This document shows, in pieces, positions 17,108 through 24,958 of a stretch of 41,203 bases of DNA; position 1 is the stretch's first letter; every line of letters starts with the position of its first letter. The translations under genes and the position numbers were made by a program. The notes beneath the pieces were generated by a model. That model was given only the letters and a program-made list of their open reading frames with translations, ran no database searches and was not told where the DNA came from. The stretch lies in NCBI GenBank assembly GCA_016208495.1, contig JACQXX010000097.1, positions 1 through 41,203 on the forward strand, given 5' to 3'. This stretch comes from Acidobacteriota bacterium. Its GTDB lineage: Bacteria; Acidobacteriota; Blastocatellia; Chloracidobacteriales; Chloracidobacteriaceae.

Positions 17108-18373
17108 TTAAGTGGAAGTTGCAATCTTGAGCCGCAGGAAACAACCTGGTTCAAAAGCAAATTGTGTCAGAGACGGGGGTTGTTTGATCATGCCTTTGAC
17201 TGATCCGGTTGCACCGACAATCAGTTGCTTGGCACCGTCAATCCCAGGGGCGGAGTCTTCAACAAACCGGCCATACACAATAATGATCCCGTTCCCTGAA
17301 ATTCGACATCCATCCAGCAACCCTTCTTTTCCGATGATGAGTTGTGCGCCATCGCCTAATGCAATCGAGCACTTCAAGAATCGGCCTTCGACTTCAACAA
17401 TTGAACCAGTATCAAATTCGAGCTTCGCGTCGCGTAACACGTCACCGCGCCCAAAATAGCGGCGGTTCCCGGTTGATGGTGCCACAGCGGCTGGTGCCGC
17501 CGCCGGTGCCGCCGCGCCACCGCCCTCTTTCAAACCATTGAGGTAATTGACCAGTTCAGCGCCTTTGACCCGTTGTGAGCCATCGCCCTCTTTACTGAAA
17601 TCAACCCACTCGGCCTTCACCATTTTGGCCAGGTCCGCCGTCAAATCACCACCATACAACAAAACGTCATTGAAGGTGGCACCTGATAATTGAGCTTTGC
17701 CCCAGGTGACGTGCCGGCAGTCAGCTTTGGTGAAATTCGCCCGCTGCAGGGTGGCATCCGCCAGAACAGCACGCTCCAAAATCGCCCCAGTCAGGTTTGC
17801 ACCAGGGAGCAGGGCGCCGCGCAGCGAGACATCCCGCATATTGGCTCCGGTCAGGTCCGCTTCTTCCAGATTCGCCTTTTCCAAAACCGCATTTTGGAAA
17901 TCAGCTTTCACCATTGAAGACCCACCCAAATAGGCTTCTTGAAGATCGGCATTGCTCAGTATCGCACCGTCGAGGCGGGCGCCACCAAGGTTGGCCAGAG
18001 CCAGTTGAGCGGCATTGAGCCTGGCTCGCGATAAATTTGCATTTTCCAGATTGGCGCCTTCCAGATTCGTCCGCGACAAATCAGCGTCTGACAGGTTGGC
18101 CCCTTCCAGATTGGCGCTTTCCAGGTCAGCCCCTCGCAGGTTGGCCCCTTCCAGGTTGGCCCTGGCTAAAAAGGCATCCCGCAAGTTGGCACTCGCAAGG
18201 TTGGCCTTGCGCAAGACCGACTCTTCGAAATCAACACCTTCCAGGTCGGCTCGGCGTAAATTCGCCCCCTCCAGTTGGGCCTGCGCAAGCTTTAAATCAC
18301 GCAAGTCGGCACGCTCCAGGCCCTCTCCATTCGCTACCTTCTGAATTACTTCTTCACGGGAAAATTCAGCCAT
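17108..18373 (-). CDS. Pentapeptide-repeat protein with C-terminal bactofilin-like beta-helix
   Basis: A 421-residue cytoplasmic protein. After a short helical N-terminus, residues about 19-247 consist of some 45 pentapeptide repeats of the A(N/D)LxG type (GANLE, SADLS and so on), a quadrilateral beta-helix. An Ala/Pro/Gly linker (about 284-303) leads to a C-terminal domain (about 304-421). There, hydrophobic-Gly turns (VEVEGRFLKCSI, QLIIGKEGLLDGCRISG, KQLIVGATGSVKGMI) resemble bactofilin repeats. A fusion of two beta-helix types beside a true bactofilin gene suggests that it co-assembles with, or caps, bactofilin filaments. A ggggggag ribosome site precedes the ATG. The pentapeptide region is certain; the bactofilin-like call for the C-terminus is by eye. 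Confidence 0.88.
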   Translation of the reverse strand: MAEFSREEVIQKVANGEGLERADLRDLKLAQAQLEGANLRRADLEGVDFEESVLRKANLASANLRDAFLARANLEGANLRGADLESANLEGANLSDADLSRTNLEGANLENANLSRARLNAAQLALANLGGARLDGAILSNADLQEAYLGGSSMVKADFQNAVLEKANLEEADLTGANMRDVSLRGALLPGANLTGAILERAVLADATLQRANFTKADCRHVTWGKAQLSGATFNDVLLYGGDLTADLAKMVKAEWVDFSKEGDGSQRVKGAELVNYLNGLKEGGGAAAPAAAPAAVAPSTGNRRYFGRGDVLRDAKLEFDTGSIVEVEGRFLKCSIALGDGAQLIIGKEGLLDGCRISGNGIIIVYGRFVEDSAPGIDGAKQLIVGATGSVKGMIKQPPSLTQFAFEPGCFLRLKIATST

Positions 18374-18495
18374 AAAGACTCTCCCCCCTTAATTGTTGTA
18401 AGCTTCCCAGCGCAAAGAATATGTGACTCTTTTGTTATGCATGTGATGATGGCGCCACAGGAGCCAGGGCGTCACCCGGAAAAGTGCGGGAAATA

Positions 18496-18530
18496 AATTA
18501 AGAATTAAGAATTAAGAATTAAGAATTAAG
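18496..18530. repeat. Heptamer array (aattaag)x5
   Basis: Five perfect consecutive aattaag units lie between the pentapeptide-repeat gene and the upstream co-oriented gene, probably in the 5' leader or promoter region of the former. Confidence 0.9.
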
Positions 18531-18619
18531 CTTTTGATCCAGCAAGAGGGCTTGTTCATCCTTCTTAATTCCCGGAACTGATTCGAACCACAGTCGCCAC
18601 CAGCTCACCGCCGGTTTCA

Positions 18620-20455
18620 TTACATTTCATTTCCTAACGTCTGAAGAAATTCCTGAAGCCGTTGAATGCGTTTTTCAAATGAGAGGCGCTGAATTTCCTT
18701 GACCAGGTCAACCGCCTGCAATTCAGCCAATACAATATTGATCTGAAGCTGGGTATCCTGCCGGGCCTGACGATAATACCGACGGTCTTCAGCCGCGGCG
18801 GGGTTTGTCCATTCAGCCGCCGTGGCTTTTTCATACTGGTCGTGAAATTCTTTCAAATCCTGAGTCAGGTGTTCCAATCGAGCCCGATGCGCACTGTTTC
18901 CAGCATCAACCGGGCTGGTCTCAAGATCGTGTTGATATTGCCGGAATTTTTCGCAAATCCGTTCGGCCAGCCAGATTGGCAATCCAGAAGCTACCGCAAT
19001 ATCTTCTTTCGATCCCATAAAATAGCTCTCAAGCGTGGTCAAACCGGCTCGATAGAGCTTATCAATGGTGACCTTTCCAACATCTGGAATTTGCTTGAGG
19101 AGCGAGTTGATGATCATACCTTCAGACTGGGCACTTTCCTCACCCAGGGTGAAGGTCTGGGGCAGCATCTCGACCAGGGTTTCATAATAGGCGAGAACCC
19201 GCTCGCGTAGATCGCCCGTGATGGACGGTTCAAACGAAGCCCTGGCTTCAATGAGCAGTGCGTCAAAATTCCCGACGGCATCACTGACTTCCGTCAGTCC
19301 CATGCCATTGGCCGATTTTGACAGGCTCATCAAGGCTGGTTGACAGATATCAAGCCATTCTTTTCGCGCGGCTCCGGACCGGAGTTCAAAAATAAAGTTC
19401 TTGACCGGCTTGATGTAATTGGCGGCAATGTTGGCAAACAGTTCGCGAATTTCAGCCTGATCTACCTCAACCCCGGTTGACTCACCATCAGCGTGGGCAG
19501 GGGCCTCGCCAGCCATCAGCGAATCAAAGGCGTCGTCAAAATCGCCAAGTTCATCATCAAAGAAGGATCCACCCTCCGGGGCAACCGCTTCTTCATCCGT
19601 TACAAGCCCAGGCCCAGCCGTTGTTTCCACGGTGCCGCCAAAAAATTCAGCCGTTGTTTCCACACCGGTCACAGGTTCGGCATGCAATGCCTCAGCCACA
19701 AAAGCCCCATCCATGACCAGTGTCGGAGCAACTTCACTGATCGCAGGCAATTCACCGGTTGGCTCAGAACTGGTTTCCATATCCCCCAACAGTGACACCA
19801 GCGCCCGGTCCAGTTCAGTCGTCGAAGGTCCCTGGGCAAATCCAGACAGGTGTGACTCCCGGGCTGGGGGTACAGATGGGGGCGGAGTGGGCGCGGGCTG
19901 GGAAGAAACTCCCTGGTTGGCCTTACGGGCTTCCTCGCGTTTTAACTCAAGTAAAATCAGCCGCTCTTCTTCGGTCAATTCACCAAATTCAGCAAACAGT
20001 TCCGCTTCCAGCGCGGCATCATCCGGGAAGGCCGGTTTTGATTCAATCACTGGTGCCAGTGGGAGCGGTTCACTAAAGAAGGAGACCGGTTCTGGTTCTG
20101 GTTTGGTAATTTGGACTGGCGGCTGAGGAAGGTCTTCCTGAGTTTTGACGGGCCCGGTGATGGGCACTGGCTGGCTACTCACCGCCGGCTCCATCAAGTC
20201 CGCCGTCGTTGGAGGCGCCACATACGTTGACGGAAGCGACAACGGACCGGCGGGTGCCGTGGGGGCGGCAAGCGGTGCGGAGTCAACTGGTTTAACGGAT
20301 GGTTCAGGGGTTCGCGGTGGGGCAACCGGCGGCGCAGGTTTTGGCGTTTCCGCAACAGGTGGTGGTGGAGTAACACGTGGAGGCGGTGGTGGTGGTGGCG
20401 TCGGTGGCGGAGGGGCTTCTTTCCGTTTACCGAAGAGGCGATCAAAAATTCCCAT
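18620..20455 (-). CDS. Large proline-rich protein with Hpt-like and helix-hairpin-helix-like domains
   Basis: A 611-residue protein of unknown function. It starts with an amphipathic basic helix (MGIFDRLFGKRKE), which could touch the membrane. A proline/alanine-rich disordered region follows (about 14-145) and an acidic low-complexity region (about 200-325). Residues about 332-440 form a helical bundle resembling a histidine-phosphotransfer domain, but the usual phospho-accepting His is absent (SLSKSANGMGL replaces the HxxKG site). Residues about 448-505 resemble a helix-hairpin-helix (IPDVGKVTIDKLYRAGLTTLESYF), and about 520-605 is a coiled coil. A gagga ribosome site precedes the ATG. It is the first of three co-oriented genes ending in the bactofilin. 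I infer a scaffold or adaptor role; no enzyme activity is indicated. Confidence 0.75.
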   Translation of the reverse strand: MGIFDRLFGKRKEAPPPPTPPPPPPPRVTPPPPVAETPKPAPPVAPPRTPEPSVKPVDSAPLAAPTAPAGPLSLPSTYVAPPTTADLMEPAVSSQPVPITGPVKTQEDLPQPPVQITKPEPEPVSFFSEPLPLAPVIESKPAFPDDAALEAELFAEFGELTEEERLILLELKREEARKANQGVSSQPAPTPPPSVPPARESHLSGFAQGPSTTELDRALVSLLGDMETSSEPTGELPAISEVAPTLVMDGAFVAEALHAEPVTGVETTAEFFGGTVETTAGPGLVTDEEAVAPEGGSFFDDELGDFDDAFDSLMAGEAPAHADGESTGVEVDQAEIRELFANIAANYIKPVKNFIFELRSGAARKEWLDICQPALMSLSKSANGMGLTEVSDAVGNFDALLIEARASFEPSITGDLRERVLAYYETLVEMLPQTFTLGEESAQSEGMIINSLLKQIPDVGKVTIDKLYRAGLTTLESYFMGSKEDIAVASGLPIWLAERICEKFRQYQHDLETSPVDAGNSAHRARLEHLTQDLKEFHDQYEKATAAEWTNPAAAEDRRYYRQARQDTQLQINIVLAELQAVDLVKEIQRLSFEKRIQRLQEFLQTLGNEM

Positions 20456-21187
20456 ACGTGTTCCTCGAAAATACCCACCCTGGCTCGCTCGGCTTTAGAC
20501 ATAGCCGTATGATCTTGCACGTAACGTTGAGCTATGTTGGTTAGGCGGCCCTGCCCATTCAGGTGACTGATCGGTTGAAGGACTTCCACAACAAGGAGGC
20601 TCAGGTTGACCTGAACCCGGTTTTTGCCAATTTCTGACGACGAATGTTGCGAGTGAAACACCTCTCCAAATCACCAAAAAGTGAAAAGTGGAAAGGTCTA
20701 CGCGTGACAAAGATGGAATCTCAAAAACAGGGAGTGCGGTGTGGCTGGTGAAAGCCAGCACCTCTTTTTCGAAACTACTGAATGCGGAAGCAATCTTAGC
20801 TGGCACGGTACCGGATAAACCACTTGAGTCATCCGAAGCACGGTGTCATCAGTCAGAAGTACCAGATCCACGCTGGAGTAAGGGATAGTTCATCCCCTGT
20901 CACCAAAAATTCAGATGTCCAGAAGGGTGAAAATATCGTCAGGTGGGTGGAATTGCTGTTTGGAAAAGAAGACTTGCCTGAATCTCACTGATGCTGCACG
21001 AGTATAGGCACGCCAAGCTTGGAACGCAACCAGTAATTTCTATCTCTGGATAGTCCATTCCTGGACAGTTGCTGGATTTTTCTTCGATGAAAGCCGGTGA
21101 GTTACACGCATTTTTCGGGCATTGCTTTCCCAGGCTTTTGATTCCGGGTACTATGCTGACCATTCCAACTTCCCTTTTTCATTTCCA
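20456..21187. other. Gene-free interval of 732 bp with a candidate plus-strand hairpin
   Basis: No reading frame here has a ribosome site, codon pattern or recognisable product. The region lies between divergent genes and should hold both promoters. A hairpin at about 20738-20763 (ggtgtggct...agccagcacc) followed by TCTTTTTC resembles a terminator although no gene precedes it. It may mark the end of a small RNA. Confidence 0.4.
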
Positions 21188-22651
21188 ATGACCCAATCTG
21201 ATTCACCTTCCCTCCCTCGACCGGCCCCGAGCCTGCAACGAATTCTGGGGGTTGGCGCTGGGCTTGCAGTTTCAATGGGTGTGGCAATTGGCGCCGGGAT
21301 TTTCCGGAATCCAGGCGAAGTTGCCGGACTTCTGCCCACAAGCAGCCTGATATTGCTGGTTTGGCTGGCTGGAGGCATGTTGACCTTGATTGATGCCCTG
21401 GTGCTGGCTGAACTCTCAACGTTCTTGCCAAAGGCCGGGGGCTGGTATGTGTATCTTCGTGCCGCTTATGGTCAGTTTCCAGCCTTTCTGTATGGCTGGG
21501 CGTCATCACTGATCACCTATCCAGGCAGCGTGGCCGCCGTAGCGGTGGCGATTGGCGAATATTTCGGGAAACTGGTGGTTCCGGTCGGGCAGGCCCTGGG
21601 CCTGACGGTCACCTATGGTCAGGCTTCGATCAAAGCGGTGGCGGTGGCGGCCATTTTGATCTTTACCATCCTGAATCTGACGGGTTTGCGCACTGCCTCC
21701 TGGGCACAACAAATCTTTACCAGTATCAAAGTTCTGGCCTTGTTGCTGATTGTGGGACTAGCTTTTGGGTTGACCGGAAACACGCCGCCCGTCACACCAG
21801 CCCCAGCAATTGCCCCTTCGATATCAACCTGGGTGGCGTTTGGCATCGCCCTCCAGTTTGTGGTGTGGACCTATGACGGATATGCCGATGTCATTACTCT
21901 GGCTGAAGAAATGAAGCAGCCCGCGCGGGATATTCCTCGGGCGTTGTTCGGGAGCATTGGAAGCCTCACGCTCCTGTACCTGCTGTTGAATGCCGCCTTT
22001 TTGTACGTGCTTTCCCCAACTGAAATGGCAGCGTCCAAAGAATTGGTCGCCGCTGAGGTCTTTGCCCGGCGGACTGGGGCCGCAGGTGAGTTATTTTTGG
22101 TGGCTCTGGCTTTTATCACCGTGGTAGGTGGGCTTAATGCCCATTTACTCTCTGGCCCGCGCATCACCTTTGCCATGGCCCGGGACGGGTTGAGTTTTGC
22201 CTGGCTCAGCCGGGTCACCGAACGTGGAACTCCGATTGGCGCCCTCCTGCTTCAGAGCACCTGCGCCGTGATTTTGACCTTGACCGGAACCTTTGAAAGC
22301 CTCATTGCGATGACGATCTTTGTCATCTGGATCACCAATGCGCTCAACACGTTTGCGGTCTTTCTGTTTCGCCGCTGGTATCCAGACGCCGAACGCCCCT
22401 ACCGAATTCCTGGGTATCCTGTGGTGCCATTGATTGCGTTGCTGGTGTCGGTGGTTTTGCTGGTCAATATGGTCCGCGAAACCCGACATCAGTTTCAAGA
22501 AGCTTATCCATTGCTCACAGCCGGAAATATTGGTCAGGCGCTTCAAATCCTGTCCACCAGCCCAGTTCTGATGGGAATTTTTGTGGTTGTGGTCGGCATT
22601 CCGGTGTACTGGCTGTGGCAACGGCTGAAACGTGACAAGGTGACAAGGTGA
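21188..22651 (+). CDS. APC-superfamily amino acid permease
   Basis: A 487-residue integral membrane transporter with about 12 transmembrane helices. The family hallmark GVAIGAGIFRNPGEVAG in the first helix holds the unwound substrate-binding Gly-x-Gly. Later landmarks are the FVVWTYDGYADVITLAEEMKQPARDIPRAL segment and helix-10 LAFITVVGGLNAHLLSGPRITFAMARDG. It probably imports or exchanges an amino acid across the inner membrane. The ATG at 21188 gives the usual cytoplasmic N-terminus; an earlier TTG frame from 21122 lacks support. The last codons (RDKVTR and the TGA stop) are read out of the aaggtgac octamer array that continues downstream, so the C-terminus looks recently rewritten by repeat DNA. 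Confidence 0.9.
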   Translation: MTQSDSPSLPRPAPSLQRILGVGAGLAVSMGVAIGAGIFRNPGEVAGLLPTSSLILLVWLAGGMLTLIDALVLAELSTFLPKAGGWYVYLRAAYGQFPAFLYGWASSLITYPGSVAAVAVAIGEYFGKLVVPVGQALGLTVTYGQASIKAVAVAAILIFTILNLTGLRTASWAQQIFTSIKVLALLLIVGLAFGLTGNTPPVTPAPAIAPSISTWVAFGIALQFVVWTYDGYADVITLAEEMKQPARDIPRALFGSIGSLTLLYLLLNAAFLYVLSPTEMAASKELVAAEVFARRTGAAGELFLVALAFITVVGGLNAHLLSGPRITFAMARDGLSFAWLSRVTERGTPIGALLLQSTCAVILTLTGTFESLIAMTIFVIWITNALNTFAVFLFRRWYPDAERPYRIPGYPVVPLIALLVSVVLLVNMVRETRHQFQEAYPLLTAGNIGQALQILSTSPVLMGIFVVVVGIPVYWLWQRLKRDKVTR

Positions 22652-22720
22652 CTGGGTGACAAGGTGATAAAGTGACAAAGTGACAAGGGGACAAGGGGAC
22701 AAGGGGACACAATGACAAGG
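22632..22720. repeat. Octamer array (aaggtgac) merging into aaggggac
   Basis: Copies of aaggtgac, then gtgacaaa and aaggggac, begin inside the last codons of the permease gene and include its stop codon. The shift of one base across successive units shows local homogenisation of a variant octamer. Confidence 0.88.
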
Positions 22721-22762
22721 TGGTGTAAGGGCGCTGTTGCTTTGAACCGCACCCACTTCGAA

Positions 22763-22830
22763 AACCCGGAACCCGGAACCCGGAACCCGGAACCCGGAAC
22801 CCGGAACCCGGAACCCGGAACCCGGAACCC
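22763..22830. repeat. Heptamer array (aacccgg) with about 9.7 copies
   Basis: Perfect tandem aacccgg units end 7 bases before the ATG of the thioesterase gene. Because 7 bases times 3 is one codon cycle, all frames stay open as a seven-residue repeat (for example NPEPGTR), which creates spurious ORFs on both strands. Confidence 0.95.
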
Positions 22831-22837
22831 TAAAGTT

Positions 22838-23257
22838 ATGACTGAACTGACCGTTGAATCGCACCTTCGAGTGCGCTATGCCGAAACCGACCAGATGGGT
22901 GTGGTGTATCACACCAATTATTTGATTTGGATGGAAATAGGTCGCACTGACTATTGTCGGCGGTGTGGCTTTCAATATGCTACGATGGAGCGTGAGGAAG
23001 GCGCGTTTCTCGCCGTCGCCCAGGCCCAATGCCGGTTTTTGGCTTCGGCCAGATACGATGATGAAATCGTGGTCCGGACCCGGCTCAGCGAACTTCGTTC
23101 GCGACAGATCAAATTTAGCTACTCGATCCACCGCCATAATGACAATCTGTTATTAGCCGAAGGTGACACGGTTCATATCGTGATCAACCGCGAGGGTCGG
23201 CCCATGCGATTCCCCCCCAGGTATTCAGCTCTGCTTTCCCAGGCGCAGTACCCCTGA
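22838..23257 (+). CDS. YbgC/4HBT-family acyl-CoA thioesterase
   Basis: A 139-residue hot-dog-fold thioesterase that hydrolyses acyl-CoA thioesters. The signature VRYAETDQMGVVYHTNYLIWMEIGRTDYCR is complete, with catalytic Asp18 and the Tyr-His pair after it. Length and start match the family: the ATG at 22838 begins MTELTVESHLRVRY. The longer ORF from 22712 merely translates the aacccgg array. No good Shine-Dalgarno sequence is present; the repeat array runs to within 7 bases of the start. It precedes the HD-domain gene by 32 bases in the same direction, possibly an operon. YbgC proteins elsewhere associate with the Tol-Pal system, which is not seen here. Confidence 0.92.
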   Translation: MTELTVESHLRVRYAETDQMGVVYHTNYLIWMEIGRTDYCRRCGFQYATMEREEGAFLAVAQAQCRFLASARYDDEIVVRTRLSELRSRQIKFSYSIHRHNDNLLLAEGDTVHIVINREGRPMRFPPRYSALLSQAQYP

Positions 23258-23289
23258 CGCTTAAATCAACGACAGCGAATCATCACACT

Positions 23290-23874
23290 ATGCCCTTCTC
23301 TGCCCGGTTCGAAGAAGCCCTGGTGTATGCGGCCCAGCTCCACAAAAATCAGCTCCGCAAAGGTTCACATACACCCTATGTTGCCCACTTACTGGCGGTT
23401 GCAGCCCTGGTCATCGAATATGGCGGTGATGAAAACCAGGCTATTGCCGCCTTATTGCACGACGCCATCGAAGACCAGGGAGGCGACGCCATCCGGCAGG
23501 AAATCCGCCGGCGCTTTGGCGATGACGTTACGGAACTGGTGGATGGCTGTACCGATGCCGAGACGATCCCGAAACCACCCTGGCGCGCCCGAAAAGAAGC
23601 CTATATCGAACATCTGCAAACAGCTTCGGCCCGCGTCCGACTGGTCTCAGCCGCTGACAAACTGCACAACGCCCGTGCAATCCTGACCGATTATCGGGTC
23701 AATGGTGAAGGGGTATGGGGCTACTTCCGAGGCGGGAAAGAAGGGACGCTGTGGTACTACCGGACGCTCCTCACAGTCTTTCAAGCCGGTGAACCCAATC
23801 GCCTGATTGATGAACTGGAACATACGGTGCGCGAACTTGAGGCACTGGTCGGTCAGAATGAGAAGACCATTTAG
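23290..23874 (+). CDS. Stand-alone SpoT-type HD-domain hydrolase (small alarmone hydrolase-like)
   Basis: A 194-residue HD-superfamily phosphohydrolase. The metal-binding set is complete: RKGSHTPYVAH with His33, HDAIED with His57-Asp58 and Glu61-Asp62, and AADKLHNAR with Asp123. This pattern matches the (p)ppGpp-hydrolase domain of SpoT/RelA enzymes. The synthetase, TGS and ACT domains are all missing, so it resembles small alarmone hydrolases (MESH1 type). It may degrade (p)ppGpp or a related nucleotide. It follows the thioesterase gene closely. The TAG stop codon is part of the gtggtta repeat array that begins there. The family is confident; the alarmone substrate is inferred. Confidence 0.87.
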   Translation: MPFSARFEEALVYAAQLHKNQLRKGSHTPYVAHLLAVAALVIEYGGDENQAIAALLHDAIEDQGGDAIRQEIRRRFGDDVTELVDGCTDAETIPKPPWRARKEAYIEHLQTASARVRLVSAADKLHNARAILTDYRVNGEGVWGYFRGGKEGTLWYYRTLLTVFQAGEPNRLIDELEHTVRELEALVGQNEKTI

Positions 23875-23896
23875 TGGTTAGTGGTTAGTGGTTAGT
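23873..23896. repeat. Heptamer array (gtggtta)x3, left part
   Basis: Three units of gtggtta, whose first copy overlaps the stop codon of the HD-domain gene. The array is interrupted at 23897 by a palindromic insertion and resumes with AGT at 24182. Confidence 0.9.
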
Positions 23897-24181
23897 GATG
23901 CCAGTTAAGAGTTGAAGCCGTTTTGGTTCTCAGCCCACGAAGTGGGCGCCGGCTCGTAGCCCAGGGCGAGTCTTCGAGCCCTGGGAACCTGGTCACTCCC
24001 CACCCGTTCCCCGCCCGGCCAGCCGCCGCCGTAGGCGACGGCTGGCCGGGCGGGGAAATTTGGATTGGAGATGACCCGCATCCGGTGGTGGCGCGTCCAA
24101 AGCGACGCTGACCACCGGCTCACCTTACTCCATCCCAACGGGGATGAAAACCAAAAAACACTTCAACCCTTAACTGGCATC
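23897..24181. mobile_element. 285-bp multi-hairpin MITE-like element with 21-bp terminal inverted repeats
   Basis: The ends GATGCCAGTTAAG... (23897-23917) and ...CTTAACTGGCATC (24161-24181) match at 20 of 21 positions as inverted repeats. The surrounding gtggtta array continues in phase if AGT (23894-23896 and 24182-24184) is taken as a 3-bp target duplication. The interior contains at least five hairpins: gcccac/gtgggc, cccagggc/gccctggg, a 17-bp GC-rich stem (ccccgcccggccagccg), ccggtggt/accaccgg and catccc/gggatg. No reading frame for a transposase is present, so movement would need an enzyme supplied elsewhere. Confidence 0.8.
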
Positions 24182-24266
24182 AGTGGTTAGTGACTGGGTT
24201 TAGGCTCTTCTTCAAAGTATTGATTTCTAACCACTAACCACTAACCACTTTCTTCATTCTTCATTC
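24182..24266. repeat. Heptamer arrays: gtggtta remnant, inverted ccactaa, cttcatt
   Basis: The resumed gtggtta units are followed by a short unique core containing caaagtattgattt, then three inverted units (ctaacca, 24223-24249) and cttcatt units (24251-24265), reaching the stop codon of the YajQ gene. The same order of modules occurs at 37876-38046. Confidence 0.85.
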
Positions 24267-24267
24267 A

Positions 24268-24765
24268 CTAAGTGGAGCGATAATTGGTGAACTGCATATC
24301 AATCCCAAAATCCTGGGTTTTCAACCGACCAATCACGTCTTGCAAAATGTCGCGATCTTTACCAGCCACCCGGACAAAGTCTCCGTTGATCGTGGCCTGG
24401 ACCTTGAGCTTGGTTTCCTTGATAAACTTCACGATGTCTTTGCATTTTTCAGTTGGAATTCCCTGCTGGATTTCAATTCGCTGACGAACAGTATCGCCGG
24501 CAGCCGGTTCGATCTTTCCGTAGCTTAGCCCTTTCAAGGGAACATTGCGTTTGACGAGCCGGGCTTCCAGGACCTCGGTCAAACTTTTGAGTTTATAGGC
24601 ATCATCCGCTTCGAGGACGATTTCCTTGGGTTCGAGTTGAATGTCACATTTGCTCCCTTTGAAATCAAAGCGCTGGCCAATTTCTTTGAGAGCCTGTTGA
24701 ACCGCGTTATTGACCTCGGTGTGGTCAATTTTTGAAGTGATGTCGAAAGTATTTTGTTGCGCCAT
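24268..24765 (-). CDS. yajQ: YajQ-family nucleotide-binding protein
   Basis: A 165-residue cytoplasmic protein of the YajQ (UPF0234/DUF520) family, members of which bind cyclic di-GMP or nucleic acid in other bacteria. It shows the family N-terminus FDITSKIDHTEVNNAVQQALKEI, the RFDFKGSKCDI motif, LVKRNVPLKGL, and the C-terminal IGRLKTQDFGIDMQFTNYR. The ATG at 24765 gives the standard length; the nine-residue upstream extension lacks support. It lies 193 bases downstream of the truncated gcvPA gene in the same direction, with an inverted repeat between them, so it is probably transcribed separately. The family is confident; the regulatory role is inferred from relatives. Confidence 0.95.
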   Translation of the reverse strand: MAQQNTFDITSKIDHTEVNNAVQQALKEIGQRFDFKGSKCDIQLEPKEIVLEADDAYKLKSLTEVLEARLVKRNVPLKGLSYGKIEPAAGDTVRQRIEIQQGIPTEKCKDIVKFIKETKLKVQATINGDFVRVAGKDRDILQDVIGRLKTQDFGIDMQFTNYRST

Positions 24766-24827
24766 ATCTTGAGAAAGAAAACGGGCGGTCACTCAGCCAG
24801 TGGTGAAGTGAGCGCCCGGACCTTGTA

Positions 24828-24926
24828 TGTGAATACCAGTTCTGAGGGATGAATTATGAGTTATGAACTGGTTAACCACTTCATATTCAATGAGATGATT
24901 TTTTATAATTCATAATTCATAATTTC
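24828..24926. repeat. Inverted ataattc heptamer repeats with ACCAGTTC/GAACTGGT border
   Basis: ACCAGTTC (about 24835) and GAACTGGT (about 24864) bracket gaattatgagttatg. A further (ataattc) array follows at 24905-24926 in the opposite orientation. The block directly adjoins the truncated 3' end of gcvPA. Confidence 0.7.
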
Positions 24927-24958
24927 TATAAGATGAAAGTTCCAACCGTGGTCTTTCC

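Noticed and set aside
22145-23137. 330-codon minus-strand ORF with GSGFRVP repeats
   Set aside because: It is the translation of the aacccgg and aaggtgac arrays plus antisense of the permease and thioesterase genes; no family match or start signal.
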